64,000 nt of DNA from Bifidobacterium miconis (GTDB taxonomy: Bacteria; Actinomycetota; Actinomycetes; Actinomycetales; Bifidobacteriaceae), in NCBI RefSeq assembly GCF_019331735.1, contig NZ_JAHBBH010000009.1:1-64000 (forward strand), given 5' to 3'. The notes below the pieces were generated by a model, which saw only the letters and a program-made list of their open reading frames with translations, did no database searches and had not been told where the DNA came from. The translations under genes and the position numbers were made by a program. Of the stretch, positions 36,304-46,312 are shown piece after piece. Positions within the stretch are counted from its first letter, which is position 1, and each line of letters starts with the position of its first letter.

Positions 36304-38490
36304 TCATACGATGGTGAGCGTGACGACCGTCTTGTTGCCGTCCTCGTCGCGCAGCCTCGTTTCGCCGCTGGCGCTCTGCTGCTGCACGAGACCGAGAATG
36401 TCCAGCCCGGACGTCTTCACCTCGAAACCGAGTTCCTGCAGTGTCTTGGTCGCGGCGGACTTGGTCTTGCCGACCAGATTCGGGATCTTCGCCATTTCCG
36501 GTCCCTTGGAAACCACCACGTCGACCGAATCGCCCCAGTACAGTTCCGCTCCGGCCTGCTCGGACGCGGAGATCACCGAACCGGACGGGATCTTGTCGTC
36601 GTACTTCTCGGTGACGTTCGCGGTGACGTGGATTTCGTCGAGCGCCGCCGTCATCGCGTCCTTCGTCATGCCGACCACGTCCGGCATCGTCACGGGCATC
36701 AGTCCCTTCGACAGCACGACGGTGATCTTCGCGTTGTGGTTCATCGTCGCGCCGGACTGAACGGCCGCGCCGGACTCGTCGGTGATACTCAGCAGCGCGC
36801 CGGCGGGCACCGACATGTCGTACTGGTCGTTCGCCTCGTCGTGCGCGACGTTCGTGAACCCGGCCTTCTTGAGCGCGTCCAGCACATTCGTGCCGTCCGT
36901 CGAATTCGCGTTGAAAATGCCGGCCGGCACGGTGGCCTGCTTCACGCCCTTCGACACCACGACCGACACGGTGCCGCCGGTGCGCTTGCTCACGTGCGCG
37001 CCCGCCACCGCCGGCTTCGCCTCGATGACGTCGCCCTTGGCGACCTTGTCGTCGTAGCGTTCCGTCGCCTGATACGGTATGCCCGCGGATTCGAGCGTCT
37101 TGCGGTACTTGACCCAGTTCGTGCCGGCGATGCGGCACTCCTGCCCCTCTTCGCAGGCCACGTCGGTCGGTTGCGGGACCAGCCAATAGCTGCCCGGACC
37201 GCGGTAATACCACCATGCGTAGCCGCCGCCCGCGCCGCCGAGCACGGCGACCGCCAGCACCGCCGCCAGCACGGCGACCAGCGTTTTCCTCGACTTGCGC
37301 TTCGCGCCGACCTTGAGCGGCGAATCGATCGCGTCGGGCGTCACGGACAACGCCTGCGTGGCCGCCGTGCCGATGGCCGTGGTGGGCGCGGTGCCGTCGG
37401 CCGGACGGTCGAACGCCGTGGTGGCCGCGTCGGAGGAAGCGGAACCGGTACGAGCCGTGGCGCTTTCCGCATCGCCGGAGGACGGCGCCGTCTTGCCCGC
37501 GCCCGCATGCGCGTCGTCGGACGGCGGCAGCGGGGGAGCGGGAGCCACGGCGGCCGCCTCTCCCGCCGCCACGGGCACGGCCACGGTGTCGTGGTCCTCG
37601 GCGCTTTGCGGCATTTTGCGGTACGTCCAGGCCGCCATGTCGAGCTTGGGTCCCAGCGCGCGCAGTTCGTCGGCCGCGACCCCCGCATCGGCCGGACGGT
37701 CCTCGACCGCGCGGGCGGTCAGGTGCGCGACGAACGCGGCGACCTTCGGATCGATGCCCGGGCAGGGCACGGTGATCGGCGGCACGTCCTCGTGCACGTG
37801 CTTGAAGACGAGCGTGACCGGATTATCGGACGTGAACGGCACCGTGCCGGCCAGCATCTCCCACGCCATGATGCCCACCGAATACAGGTCGCCCTGCGGC
37901 GTGGCCTGATTGTCCTCGATCATTTCGGGCGCCAGATACGCGGCCGTGCCGAGCAGCATGCCGGTCGACGACAGCGTGGCCTGCGAGGCGGCCTTCGCCA
38001 GACCGAAGTCGGTGATCTGCACGTGGCCGCGGTCGTTGAGCAGAATGTTCTCGGGCTTGATATCGCGGTGCACGACCCCGGCCCGGTGCGCCGACGCGAG
38101 GCCGTCGAGCGTCTCGCCGACGATGCGCAGCGTCTCGCGCACCGTGAAGGTGCCCTCCTCGTTCATTTCGCGGCGCAGATTCACGCCGTGCACGAATTCC
38201 ATGACCAGATAGTCGAGTCCGTTGACCTCGCCCGTGTCGTACACCTGCACGATGTGCGGGTTCGCGATCGCCGCCGCCGACTTCGCCTCGCGGCGGAACC
38301 GCTCGACGAACTGGGCGCGGTGGGGGCCCTGCGCGAGCTGCGTGTGCATGATCTTGATGGCGACGGTGCGTTCGAGCCGCTCGTCCATGGCCTCGTACAC
38401 GCTGGCCATGCCGCCATCGGCGATTTTGCGGATGATGCGGTATCTTCCCTCGATCATCGGCGTTTCGATTGCGTTCGCGGCTTCACTCAT
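36304..38490 (-). CDS. pknB: PASTA-domain serine/threonine protein kinase
   Basis: 728 aa from ATG 38490; a TTG at 38514 is an alternative. Kinase domain at residues 17-280: P-loop IADGGMASVYEA, Lys46, HRDIKPENIL (Asp143), DFG (161-163). A Pro/Ala/Thr/Ser-rich juxtamembrane linker (about 290-400), one membrane helix (about 403-425) and about four extracellular PASTA repeats follow (for example MPDVVGMTKDAMTAALDE). Such kinases sense muropeptides or lipid II and control cell division and wall synthesis. Upstream is the polyprenyl synthase gene, transcribed in the same direction. Confidence 0.93.
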   Translation of the reverse strand: MSEAANAIETPMIEGRYRIIRKIADGGMASVYEAMDERLERTVAIKIMHTQLAQGPHRAQFVERFRREAKSAAAIANPHIVQVYDTGEVNGLDYLVMEFVHGVNLRREMNEEGTFTVRETLRIVGETLDGLASAHRAGVVHRDIKPENILLNDRGHVQITDFGLAKAASQATLSSTGMLLGTAAYLAPEMIEDNQATPQGDLYSVGIMAWEMLAGTVPFTSDNPVTLVFKHVHEDVPPITVPCPGIDPKVAAFVAHLTARAVEDRPADAGVAADELRALGPKLDMAAWTYRKMPQSAEDHDTVAVPVAAGEAAAVAPAPPLPPSDDAHAGAGKTAPSSGDAESATARTGSASSDAATTAFDRPADGTAPTTAIGTAATQALSVTPDAIDSPLKVGAKRKSRKTLVAVLAAVLAVAVLGGAGGGYAWWYYRGPGSYWLVPQPTDVACEEGQECRIAGTNWVKYRKTLESAGIPYQATERYDDKVAKGDVIEAKPAVAGAHVSKRTGGTVSVVVSKGVKQATVPAGIFNANSTDGTNVLDALKKAGFTNVAHDEANDQYDMSVPAGALLSITDESGAAVQSGATMNHNAKITVVLSKGLMPVTMPDVVGMTKDAMTAALDEIHVTANVTEKYDDKIPSGSVISASEQAGAELYWGDSVDVVVSKGPEMAKIPNLVGKTKSAATKTLQELGFEVKTSGLDILGLVQQQSASGETRLRDEDGNKTVVTLTIV

Positions 38491-38577
38491 CTTGCGTGTC
38501 TGGTCCCTCGTCAAAATTCACGGAATCTCACAACAGTGTACATGCACGTCTACATACTGCGCCGGAACCACGCGGAT

Positions 38578-39657
38578 TTACGCAAGAGGTACAAATCGGG
38601 CGCACGCCTCCGCGAACGCGCGGTCTTCGGGGGCATCCGCGCCGCAGCGTTCGGCGATGGCCGAACGGGACTCGTCCCACAATGCGGCGATGCGTTCGCG
38701 GGAACGCGCCACCGCGCCGGTGGACTCGAACAGGCCGATGACGCGGCGTACCAGGGCCTCGTCGCGCGAAGGCGCGCAGAACGCGTCCGCCAGCTCGTCG
38801 CGCTCGGCGGGGGACGCCATGGCGAGCGCGTCGGCGAGCAGCACCGTGCGCTTGCCTTCGCGGATGTCGCCGCCGACCGGCTTGCCGGTGCGTTTGCTGG
38901 AACCGACGACGTCCAGCAGATCGTCGGCCAGCTGGAACGCGAGCCCGAGCGGGCGGCCGATGGCGAGTGCCGTCCGTCGCGACTTGTCCGGATCCCCGCC
39001 CGCGGCGAGCAGCGCGAGCTCGATCGGCGCGATCGTCGTGTAGCTGGCGGTCTTCCATCGGAACACGTTCAGCGACGCCTCCGCCAGCGATTCCGGATCG
39101 TCCAGCGGCGCAAGCTCGACGGCCAGATCGAGCACCTGGCCGACCTCGACCTCCTTGTGCATGTTGAGGAACGCCGCGACGACGCCGTCCGGCGAGCCGA
39201 GACGGCGGGACGCGTCGTTCGCGATGTCCACGCTCGCCGTGGCCAGCAGATCGCCGAGCATGATGCCCAGTCCGCGGCCGATCGCGTCGCTGCGCGTCGC
39301 CGTGGACAGCGCGCGGTGCGCGGACGGCTTGCCGCGGCGCAGATCCGATTCGTCGATGATGTCGTCGTGCACGAGCGCGGCTGTTTGGAACACCTCGATG
39401 GCGCAGGCCAGATCCAGCATGCCCGATCGGGCGGGCTGCGCGGCGTTGCCTCGCGTGGCCTGATCGAACGCGGCGAGGGCGAGCCGGGCGCGCAGCCGCT
39501 TGCCGCCTTCGCTGGACGTGAGCGCCTGATCCAGCACGGCGTCCAGCACGCCAGCGCAGGAGCCGGCGACTGCGTCTCCCGGACGCAGGGCCATACTGTG
39601 GCGGATCAATTCGGCGATTCTTGGCTCGATGGACGTCATTTCTGCAGCAACACTCAT
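38578..39657 (-). CDS. Polyprenyl diphosphate synthase
   Basis: 359 aa from ATG 39657; longer frames upstream run into the divergent gene's region. Both Asp-rich prenyltransferase motifs are present: DDIID at 98-102 and DDLLD at 245-249, plus the GGKRLR substrate loop at 51-56. It condenses isopentenyl units to geranylgeranyl or longer diphosphates. Bifidobacteria do not respire and lack menaquinone, so it probably serves a polyprenyl carrier or related lipid; chain length cannot be read here. The gene lies 87 bp upstream of the kinase gene. Confidence 0.88.
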   Translation of the reverse strand: MSVAAEMTSIEPRIAELIRHSMALRPGDAVAGSCAGVLDAVLDQALTSSEGGKRLRARLALAAFDQATRGNAAQPARSGMLDLACAIEVFQTAALVHDDIIDESDLRRGKPSAHRALSTATRSDAIGRGLGIMLGDLLATASVDIANDASRRLGSPDGVVAAFLNMHKEVEVGQVLDLAVELAPLDDPESLAEASLNVFRWKTASYTTIAPIELALLAAGGDPDKSRRTALAIGRPLGLAFQLADDLLDVVGSSKRTGKPVGGDIREGKRTVLLADALAMASPAERDELADAFCAPSRDEALVRRVIGLFESTGAVARSRERIAALWDESRSAIAERCGADAPEDRAFAEACARFVPLA

Positions 39658-39663
39658 GCCCCC

Positions 39664-39741
39664 AAGGTTATCCACATCGTTTCTCGAACACAAGATCGGC
39701 TTCGTTCCAACGAAAAGGACCGTTCGACCACAGGGGTCGAA
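39664..39741. promoter_or_regulatory. Shared DnaA-box plus palindrome element (second copy)
   Basis: AAGGTTATCCACA (39664-39676) and a 21-bp element at 39721-39741 containing TTCGACC-ACAGG-GGTCGAA recur, in the same order and orientation, in the recA upstream region at 26664-26676 and 26777-26797. The second part differs at one base. It lies in the divergent region between the polyprenyl synthase and the DUF4192-like gene. Confidence 0.6.
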
Positions 39742-39860
39742 AAACGCGATGCGGCGACGGAAAATACGGCATAGTGGTGTTCTCCCCGACGACGGGCGGG
39801 GTGCGCGGCCGGCTTGGACGGACACGGAGCCGGAGCGGAATCGCAGGAAAGGGGAACGCC

Positions 39861-40526
39861 ATGACCACGAACACGAGGCAAGACGGGGCGCGACGGCGTG
39901 ACGACGCGATCGGCGCCGACGGGACGGATGCCGGCCCGAAGGACGCGGCCTATCTGGAGATCCTGACGCAACGGTTCCGCGACGGGCGCAGGAAACGCGG
40001 CTCCAAGGCGGCCGTCTCGGCATGGCTGGACCGTCCGTTCGGCGAATGGCTGACCGGGTTGCGCGCCGATCCCGGAGACGAAGACGCGCTGCACGAGTCC
40101 AGCGTCGCCGCGCTCGCCGTGGCCCTGCGCGAGACGCTGTCCTCGCGCGACGCGATGATTCTGTCCCTGATCGCCCGGGACGCCTGCGACCATGCGTCGA
40201 TGATCGTCTTCGCCTCCGATCCGCACGCCGTCCGTTCCAGACGACGGTTCACGGCGCTGCTGTCGTCGTCGTTCGAAAGCGAGGAAGGACCGGACATCGA
40301 CCGGTGCGAGGCCGGGCTGGCCATGCTCCAGCACATCGCGGATACGGTGCCGGACCGGTGGCGCGCCCAACCCTGCGCCGTTATGGCCTATGTGCTGTGG
40401 TGGCTGGGGGACGGCCGGGCGCTGCGCTACGCGGTCGAGTGCCTCGTCTGCGACGACGAGTGCACGCTGGGCGGCATCGTGCTGTCCCTGCTGGAGCGGG
40501 GCGCATGCCCCGCCTGGCGACGATGA
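39861..40526 (+). CDS. Hypothetical protein, DUF4192-like
   Basis: 221 aa from ATG 39861, with AGGAAAGGGG eight bases upstream; the open frame extends upstream through a regulatory region without coding character. The C-terminal half resembles DUF4192: [56 protein letters not shown]. The first 40 residues are charged and variable. DUF4192 proteins are common in actinobacteria and of unknown function, and often lie close to the primary sigma factor gene, as here. Confidence 0.6.
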   Translation: MTTNTRQDGARRRDDAIGADGTDAGPKDAAYLEILTQRFRDGRRKRGSKAAVSAWLDRPFGEWLTGLRADPGDEDALHESSVAALAVALRETLSSRDAMILSLIARDACDHASMIVFASDPHAVRSRRRFTALLSSSFESEEGPDIDRCEAGLAMLQHIADTVPDRWRAQPCAVMAYVLWWLGDGRALRYAVECLVCDDECTLGGIVLSLLERGACPAWRR

Positions 40527-40602
40527 GTCGTCCGTCAGAGGGCATGATGCGGGAATAATCGTCCTTGGAAGGTGGTTTACTCCAATAGTTGACGATTTGC
40601 CC

Positions 40603-40634
40603 TTGCCAGAAGTGTGTCTTATGTGGTATAAGAC
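40603..40634 (+). promoter_or_regulatory. Candidate rpoD promoter with palindrome over the -10
   Basis: TTGCCA (40603-40608) and TATAAG (40627-40632), 18 bp apart with a TGG extended -10. GTCTTAT-GTGGT-ATAAGAC (40616-40634) is a perfect 7-bp inverted repeat that covers the -10 box, so a repressor or an RNA hairpin could act there. Confidence 0.4.
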
Positions 40635-40665
40635 GCAGCGGGCAGGATCATGCAGGAGGATGGAC

Positions 40666-42060
<1,395 letters not shown>

Positions 42061-42068
42061 TCCGCTTT

Positions 42069-42096
42069 CGTGCTCCCCGCAAGGGAGCACGTTTTT
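42069..42096 (+). terminator. Rho-independent terminator of rpoD
   Basis: CGTGCTCCC (42069-42077) pairs with GGGAGCACG (42083-42091) around a 5-nt loop, followed by TTTTT. Confidence 0.9.
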
Positions 42097-42105
42097 GTCT
42101 TACCC

Positions 42106-42128
42106 GGACTTGAATCACGGACTTGAAT
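42106..42128. repeat. Direct repeat before parE
   Basis: GGACTTGAAT occurs at 42106-42115 and again at 42119-42128, between the rpoD terminator and the parE ribosome binding site. Confidence 0.7.
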
Positions 42129-42138
42129 AAGGAGAACC

Positions 42139-44439
42139 ATGCCCGAATCCTACGGCGCCGACAGTCTTACCGTGCTCGAAGGCCTTGACGCGGTGCGCAA
42201 GCGCCCCGGCATGTACATCGGCACGACCGACAGTCAGGGCCTTATGCACTGCCTGTGGGAGATCATCGACAACTCCGTGGACGAGGCCCTCGCCGGCGCG
42301 TGCGACCACATCACCGTCACCCTGCACACGGACGGTTCGGTCGAAGTGGCCGACAACGGCCGAGGCATCCCCGTCGACGTCGAGCCGAAGACCAAGCTCA
42401 CCGGCGTCGAGGTCGTGCTCACCAAACTGCACGCCGGCGCCAAGTTCGGCAACGCGTCGTACAACGCGGCCGGCGGTCTGCACGGCGTCGGCTCGTCCGT
42501 CGTCAACGCGCTGAGCTCGCGTCTCGACGTCGAGGTCGACCGCGACGGCAAAACGCACCACATGGCCTTCCATCAGGGCCATCCGGGCGTGTACGCGGAC
42601 GCCGACCCCGCGCATCCGTCCCCGGATTCGCCGTTCAAGCGCACGCGCAAGAACAAGCCGACCGAGCTGGAGATCATCGGCAAGGTCAGCCCCAAAACCA
42701 CCGGCACGCGCATCCGCTACTGGGCCGACCCCGAAATCTTCAACGACACCGCGCGGTTCAGCTACGAGCAGCTCATCGACCGCGTGCGCCAGACCAGCTT
42801 CCTCGTGCCGGGCCTGAAAATCACCGTCGTCGACGAGCACATTCCCGAAACCGGCGACGAGAACGTCGACGAACTGCGCGAAGTCGACGACGCCGCAGCC
42901 GACGCGACTCCCGACGTCAATGACGTCAACGGCGCGTCGCCGCTCGACGGATTCGACGAGATCGGCGGCGAGCGCGACGACCGCGAGGAGAGCCGATCCG
43001 GCGAATCGGCCGCGGTCACGATCGCCAAGGCCGACGCCGCGGGCCACACGCACCGCCGCGTCGAGGAATTCTGCCACACCGGCGGCGTCAGGGACTTCGT
43101 CGACTTCCTGTCGAACGGCGAACCCGTCTCCGACATCTGGCGCATCGGCGGCCAGGACACGTACGTCGAGGAGACGCAGGCCGTCGGCGAGAACGGCGAG
43201 CTGCACGCGCAGAAGGTCACCCGCGACTGCGGTGTCGACATCGCCATGCGCTGGGTGAACGGCTACGACACGGTGATCCGCAGCTTCGTCAACGTCGTCG
43301 AGACGCCGGGCGGCGGCATGCACGTCGACGGCTTCCTGCTGAGCCTGACCAAGCAGATCCGCAAAACCGTCGAGGACAACGCGCGCAGGCTCAAGGTCAA
43401 TCTCAAGGACCCCGCGCAGAAGGTCGAGCGCGACGACATCATGGCCGGACTCGTGGCCGTGGTCACCGTGCGCATCGCCGAACCGCAGTTCCAGGGCCAG
43501 ACCAAGGACGTGCTCGGCACCGCGCAGGTCAAGCCGATCGTCACCCGCATGACCGACCAGCAGTTCGGCGAGATGATCACCGGCTCCAAGCGCGGCTACA
43601 AGGAGCAGTCAGGCCGCGTGCTCGACAAGATCGTCGGCGAAATGCACGCGCGCATTCAGGCGCGCAAGACCAAGGAGGTCACGCGCCGCAAGAACGCGCT
43701 CGAATCCGCGTCCATGCCGCCGAAGCTGTCCGACTGCCAGCCGGGCAACGACGACGTGGCCGAACTGTTCATCGTCGAGGGCGACTCCGCGCTCGGCACC
43801 GCCAAGGCCGCGCGCAACTCCGCGTTCCAGGCGCTGCTGCCGATTCGAGGCAAGATCCTCAACGTGCAGAAGGCGTCCCTCGCGCAGATGCTGTCCAACA
43901 AGGAATGCGCGGCGATCATCCAGGTTGTCGGCGCCGGCTCCGGCCAGAGCTTCGACATCGATCAGGCACGGTACAACAAGGTCATCATGATGACCGATGC
44001 CGACGTCGACGGCGCGCACATCCGCATCCTGCTGCTCACCCTGTTCTATCGGTACATGCGGCCGCTCATCGAGCACGGCCACGTGTACGCGGCCGTGCCG
44101 CCGCTGCATCGCATCGCGCTCGCCGGCTCGCACAAGGGTGAGTTCATCTACACGTACTCCGACGACGAACTCGCCGGCAAGCTCGCCGACCTTGACCGAC
44201 GCAAGATCTCGTACAATCCGGACATCCAACGGTACAAGGGTCTGGGCGAGATGGACGCCGACCAGCTGGCGGACACCACCATGGATCCGCGCACGCGCAT
44301 GCTGCGGCGCATCCGCATGGAGGACGCCGCGCAGGCCGCGGGCATCTTCAGCCTGCTCATGGGCGACGACGTGCCGCCGCGCAAGCAGTTCATCGTCGAC
44401 AACGCCGACGACTTCGACCGCTCCAAGATCGACACCTGA
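42139..44439 (+). CDS. parE: DNA topoisomerase IV subunit B
   Basis: 766 aa, AAGGAG before ATG 42139. GHKL ATPase motifs: EIIDNSVDEA (Asn45), DNGRGIPVD, GGLHGVGSSVVNALS. The Toprim domain has EGDSALG and MTDADVDGAHIR. Together with ParC it decatenates daughter chromosomes. Between the ATPase and transducer regions there is an acidic insertion (about residues 237-305, rich in Asp, Glu, Ala, Ser) that is not part of the usual fold. The position after rpoD and the presence of a ParC-type A subunit in the same window argue for topoisomerase IV rather than gyrase. Confidence 0.9.
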   Translation: MPESYGADSLTVLEGLDAVRKRPGMYIGTTDSQGLMHCLWEIIDNSVDEALAGACDHITVTLHTDGSVEVADNGRGIPVDVEPKTKLTGVEVVLTKLHAGAKFGNASYNAAGGLHGVGSSVVNALSSRLDVEVDRDGKTHHMAFHQGHPGVYADADPAHPSPDSPFKRTRKNKPTELEIIGKVSPKTTGTRIRYWADPEIFNDTARFSYEQLIDRVRQTSFLVPGLKITVVDEHIPETGDENVDELREVDDAAADATPDVNDVNGASPLDGFDEIGGERDDREESRSGESAAVTIAKADAAGHTHRRVEEFCHTGGVRDFVDFLSNGEPVSDIWRIGGQDTYVEETQAVGENGELHAQKVTRDCGVDIAMRWVNGYDTVIRSFVNVVETPGGGMHVDGFLLSLTKQIRKTVEDNARRLKVNLKDPAQKVERDDIMAGLVAVVTVRIAEPQFQGQTKDVLGTAQVKPIVTRMTDQQFGEMITGSKRGYKEQSGRVLDKIVGEMHARIQARKTKEVTRRKNALESASMPPKLSDCQPGNDDVAELFIVEGDSALGTAKAARNSAFQALLPIRGKILNVQKASLAQMLSNKECAAIIQVVGAGSGQSFDIDQARYNKVIMMTDADVDGAHIRILLLTLFYRYMRPLIEHGHVYAAVPPLHRIALAGSHKGEFIYTYSDDELAGKLADLDRRKISYNPDIQRYKGLGEMDADQLADTTMDPRTRMLRRIRMEDAAQAAGIFSLLMGDDVPPRKQFIVDNADDFDRSKIDT

Positions 44440-44466
44440 TCGGGAGCGCGGCTAGGCGCGCACGAT

Positions 44467-44519
44467 CGGCGAAGGGCCGGTGCGAACGGGATTTCCCCGT
44501 TCGCACCGGCCCTTCGCCG
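44467..44519. terminator. Bidirectional hairpin terminator, 24-bp perfect stem
   Basis: Arms 44467-44490 and 44496-44519 are perfectly complementary around a 5-nt loop (ATTTC). It separates convergent parE and aspA. Confidence 0.85.
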
Positions 44520-44552
44520 TAAATGCGTGTTCCTGATGTGTGCTGCGCGGCG

Positions 44553-46046
44553 TCACTCGTGCCGTTCGCGGCAGGTCTGGCCGAGCCGGCGCGACAGGGC
44601 GATCGGGTCGAGCAGCGCGTCGAGCTCGTCGGCCGGCAGGTCGGTGCGCTCGCCGGCGACCTCGCGCACGGACCGGCCGCTGACCGCCGCCTCCTTGGCG
44701 ATGTCGGCCGCGTGCTCGTAGCCGATCGCGTCGTTGAGCGTCGCGGCGATCGACGGCGAGTATGCGGCGTACCGGCGGCCCACCTCGGCGTTGATCGTGA
44801 TGCCGTCCACGCAGCGCTCGCGGAACATCGCCATCGCGCGCGTCAGCAGATCGATGCCGCCGAGCAGCGCGTGGATCATCACCGGGTCGAACGCGTTGAG
44901 CTGCAACTGGCCTTCGGACGCGGCCCACGTGACCGTCGTGTCCATGCCGAACACCATGAAGCAGCACTGGTCCACGCATTCGGGAATCACCGGGTTCACC
45001 TTGCCGGGCATGATGCTGCTGCCGGCCTGACGCGCCGGCACGTTGAGATCGTTGAACCCGTCGTGCGGTCCGGAGTTGAGCAGGCGCAGGTCGTCGGCCG
45101 CCTTCTTCAAATGAACCGCGAGGTTCTTGACGGTCTGCGAGACGGCGATGTACGCGCTCATGTCGGTCATCGCGGCCACAGGGTCGGGTGCGGCCGTGAT
45201 CGGCAGGCCGGTGATGCGCGCCAAGTGCTCGGTGGCGGTTTTGCGGAAGCGCAGGTCGGCGCAGATGCCCGTGCCGATGGCCGTGGCTCCGAGATTGAGC
45301 GACATGAGTCGAGGCACGACGCGCTCCAGTTCGGCGAGATCGGTTTTCAGGAAACTGGCGAACGCGTGGAATTCCTGTCCGTACGTCATCGGCACGGCGT
45401 CCTGCAGCTGCGTGCGTCCGATCGTCACGTCGTTGATGTGCCGGTCGGCCAGATCGTGGAACGACTTGGCGAGTCGCTTCGTTTCCTCCGCGAGGGGCCC
45501 AAGCGCATCGATGAGCGCGAGCTTGCACGCGGCCGGATACGTGTCGTTGGTGGACTGGCTGTGGTTGACGGTGTCGTTCGGGTGGATGACCGCGTAGTCG
45601 CCGCGCCGGCGGCCGATGATTTCGAGCGCGCGGTTGGCGATGACCTCGTTCATGTTCATGTTGGTGGACGTGCCGGCGCCGCCCTGCAGCACGTCGACGG
45701 GGAACTGGTCGGCGAGCTTGCCGCCTTCGATTTCCAGGCACGCGGCGACGATGGCGCGCGCCTTGTCCCCGTCTATCAGACCGAGTTCGGCGTTGGCTTC
45801 GGCGCACGCGCGCTTGACGGTCGCGTAGGCGCGCACGAGCTGCGGATGGGCCGAGTCGGGGATGCCGGAGACGGTGAAGTTGCCGATGGCGCGTTGCGTG
45901 TGGATGCCCCAGTAGACGTTCGCGGGGACTTCCATGGTGCCGATGCAGTCGTGTTCGAGCCGCGTCGGGCGTGCCTCGTGCGCCGCGTTCGCCGCGTGCG
46001 TTGCGGATGCCGTGGGTGTCGCCTGTGCTGGCTGATGGTCGCTCAT
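44553..46046 (-). CDS. aspA: Aspartate ammonia-lyase
   Basis: 497 aa with AAGGAG before ATG 46046. The fumarase/aspartase signature GSSIMPGKVNP is present, along with GGAGTSTNMNMNEVIANRA, HPNDTVNHSQSTNDTYPA and GRTQLQDAVPMTYGQEF. It reversibly converts aspartate to fumarate and ammonia. The N-terminal 25 residues are an Ala/Thr-rich extension. It is divergent from an MFS transporter gene, with two palindromes between them. Confidence 0.93.
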   Translation of the reverse strand: MSDHQPAQATPTASATHAANAAHEARPTRLEHDCIGTMEVPANVYWGIHTQRAIGNFTVSGIPDSAHPQLVRAYATVKRACAEANAELGLIDGDKARAIVAACLEIEGGKLADQFPVDVLQGGAGTSTNMNMNEVIANRALEIIGRRRGDYAVIHPNDTVNHSQSTNDTYPAACKLALIDALGPLAEETKRLAKSFHDLADRHINDVTIGRTQLQDAVPMTYGQEFHAFASFLKTDLAELERVVPRLMSLNLGATAIGTGICADLRFRKTATEHLARITGLPITAAPDPVAAMTDMSAYIAVSQTVKNLAVHLKKAADDLRLLNSGPHDGFNDLNVPARQAGSSIMPGKVNPVIPECVDQCCFMVFGMDTTVTWAASEGQLQLNAFDPVMIHALLGGIDLLTRAMAMFRERCVDGITINAEVGRRYAAYSPSIAATLNDAIGYEHAADIAKEAAVSGRSVREVAGERTDLPADELDALLDPIALSRRLGQTCRERHE

Positions 46047-46189
46047 GATGTGCTCCTTGCTGGTTGTCTGACACCATCATGGCGGGTTTGCGCGGGATAT
46101 GCCATCGTTCGCCGTGCGCGAATGGCGATTGACTGCGGGCGGGATTTCCCGTCGCGACCGCGGCCGTTCGTTCGACGACACGCCAGCTG

Positions 46190-46205
46190 ATTACCTGACG
46201 GTAAT
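46190..46205. promoter_or_regulatory. Inverted repeat, candidate operator
   Basis: ATTACC-TGAC-GGTAAT, a 6-bp perfect inverted repeat in the divergent aspA/MFS region. Confidence 0.4.
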
Positions 46206-46228
46206 TATCGAGCCGGTTCGCTATCGTA

Positions 46229-46242
46229 TGTACGAACGTACA
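46229..46242. promoter_or_regulatory. Palindromic candidate operator of the MFS gene
   Basis: TGTACGAACGTACA is a 6-bp perfect palindrome around AA, 71 bp before the MFS start. The dyad shape suits a TetR- or LacI-type repressor. Confidence 0.45.
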
Positions 46243-46312
46243 GCATGAATCGTGTCATGACGCACGGCGCTCCGCGCGCCGCCGCCAACCAACGCACAAG
46301 GAGAACAGAGTC

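Noticed and set aside
40660-40662. ATG start for the sigma factor
   Set aside because: It directly abuts AGGAGG, leaving no spacing for initiation. The TTG six bases further on is correctly placed.
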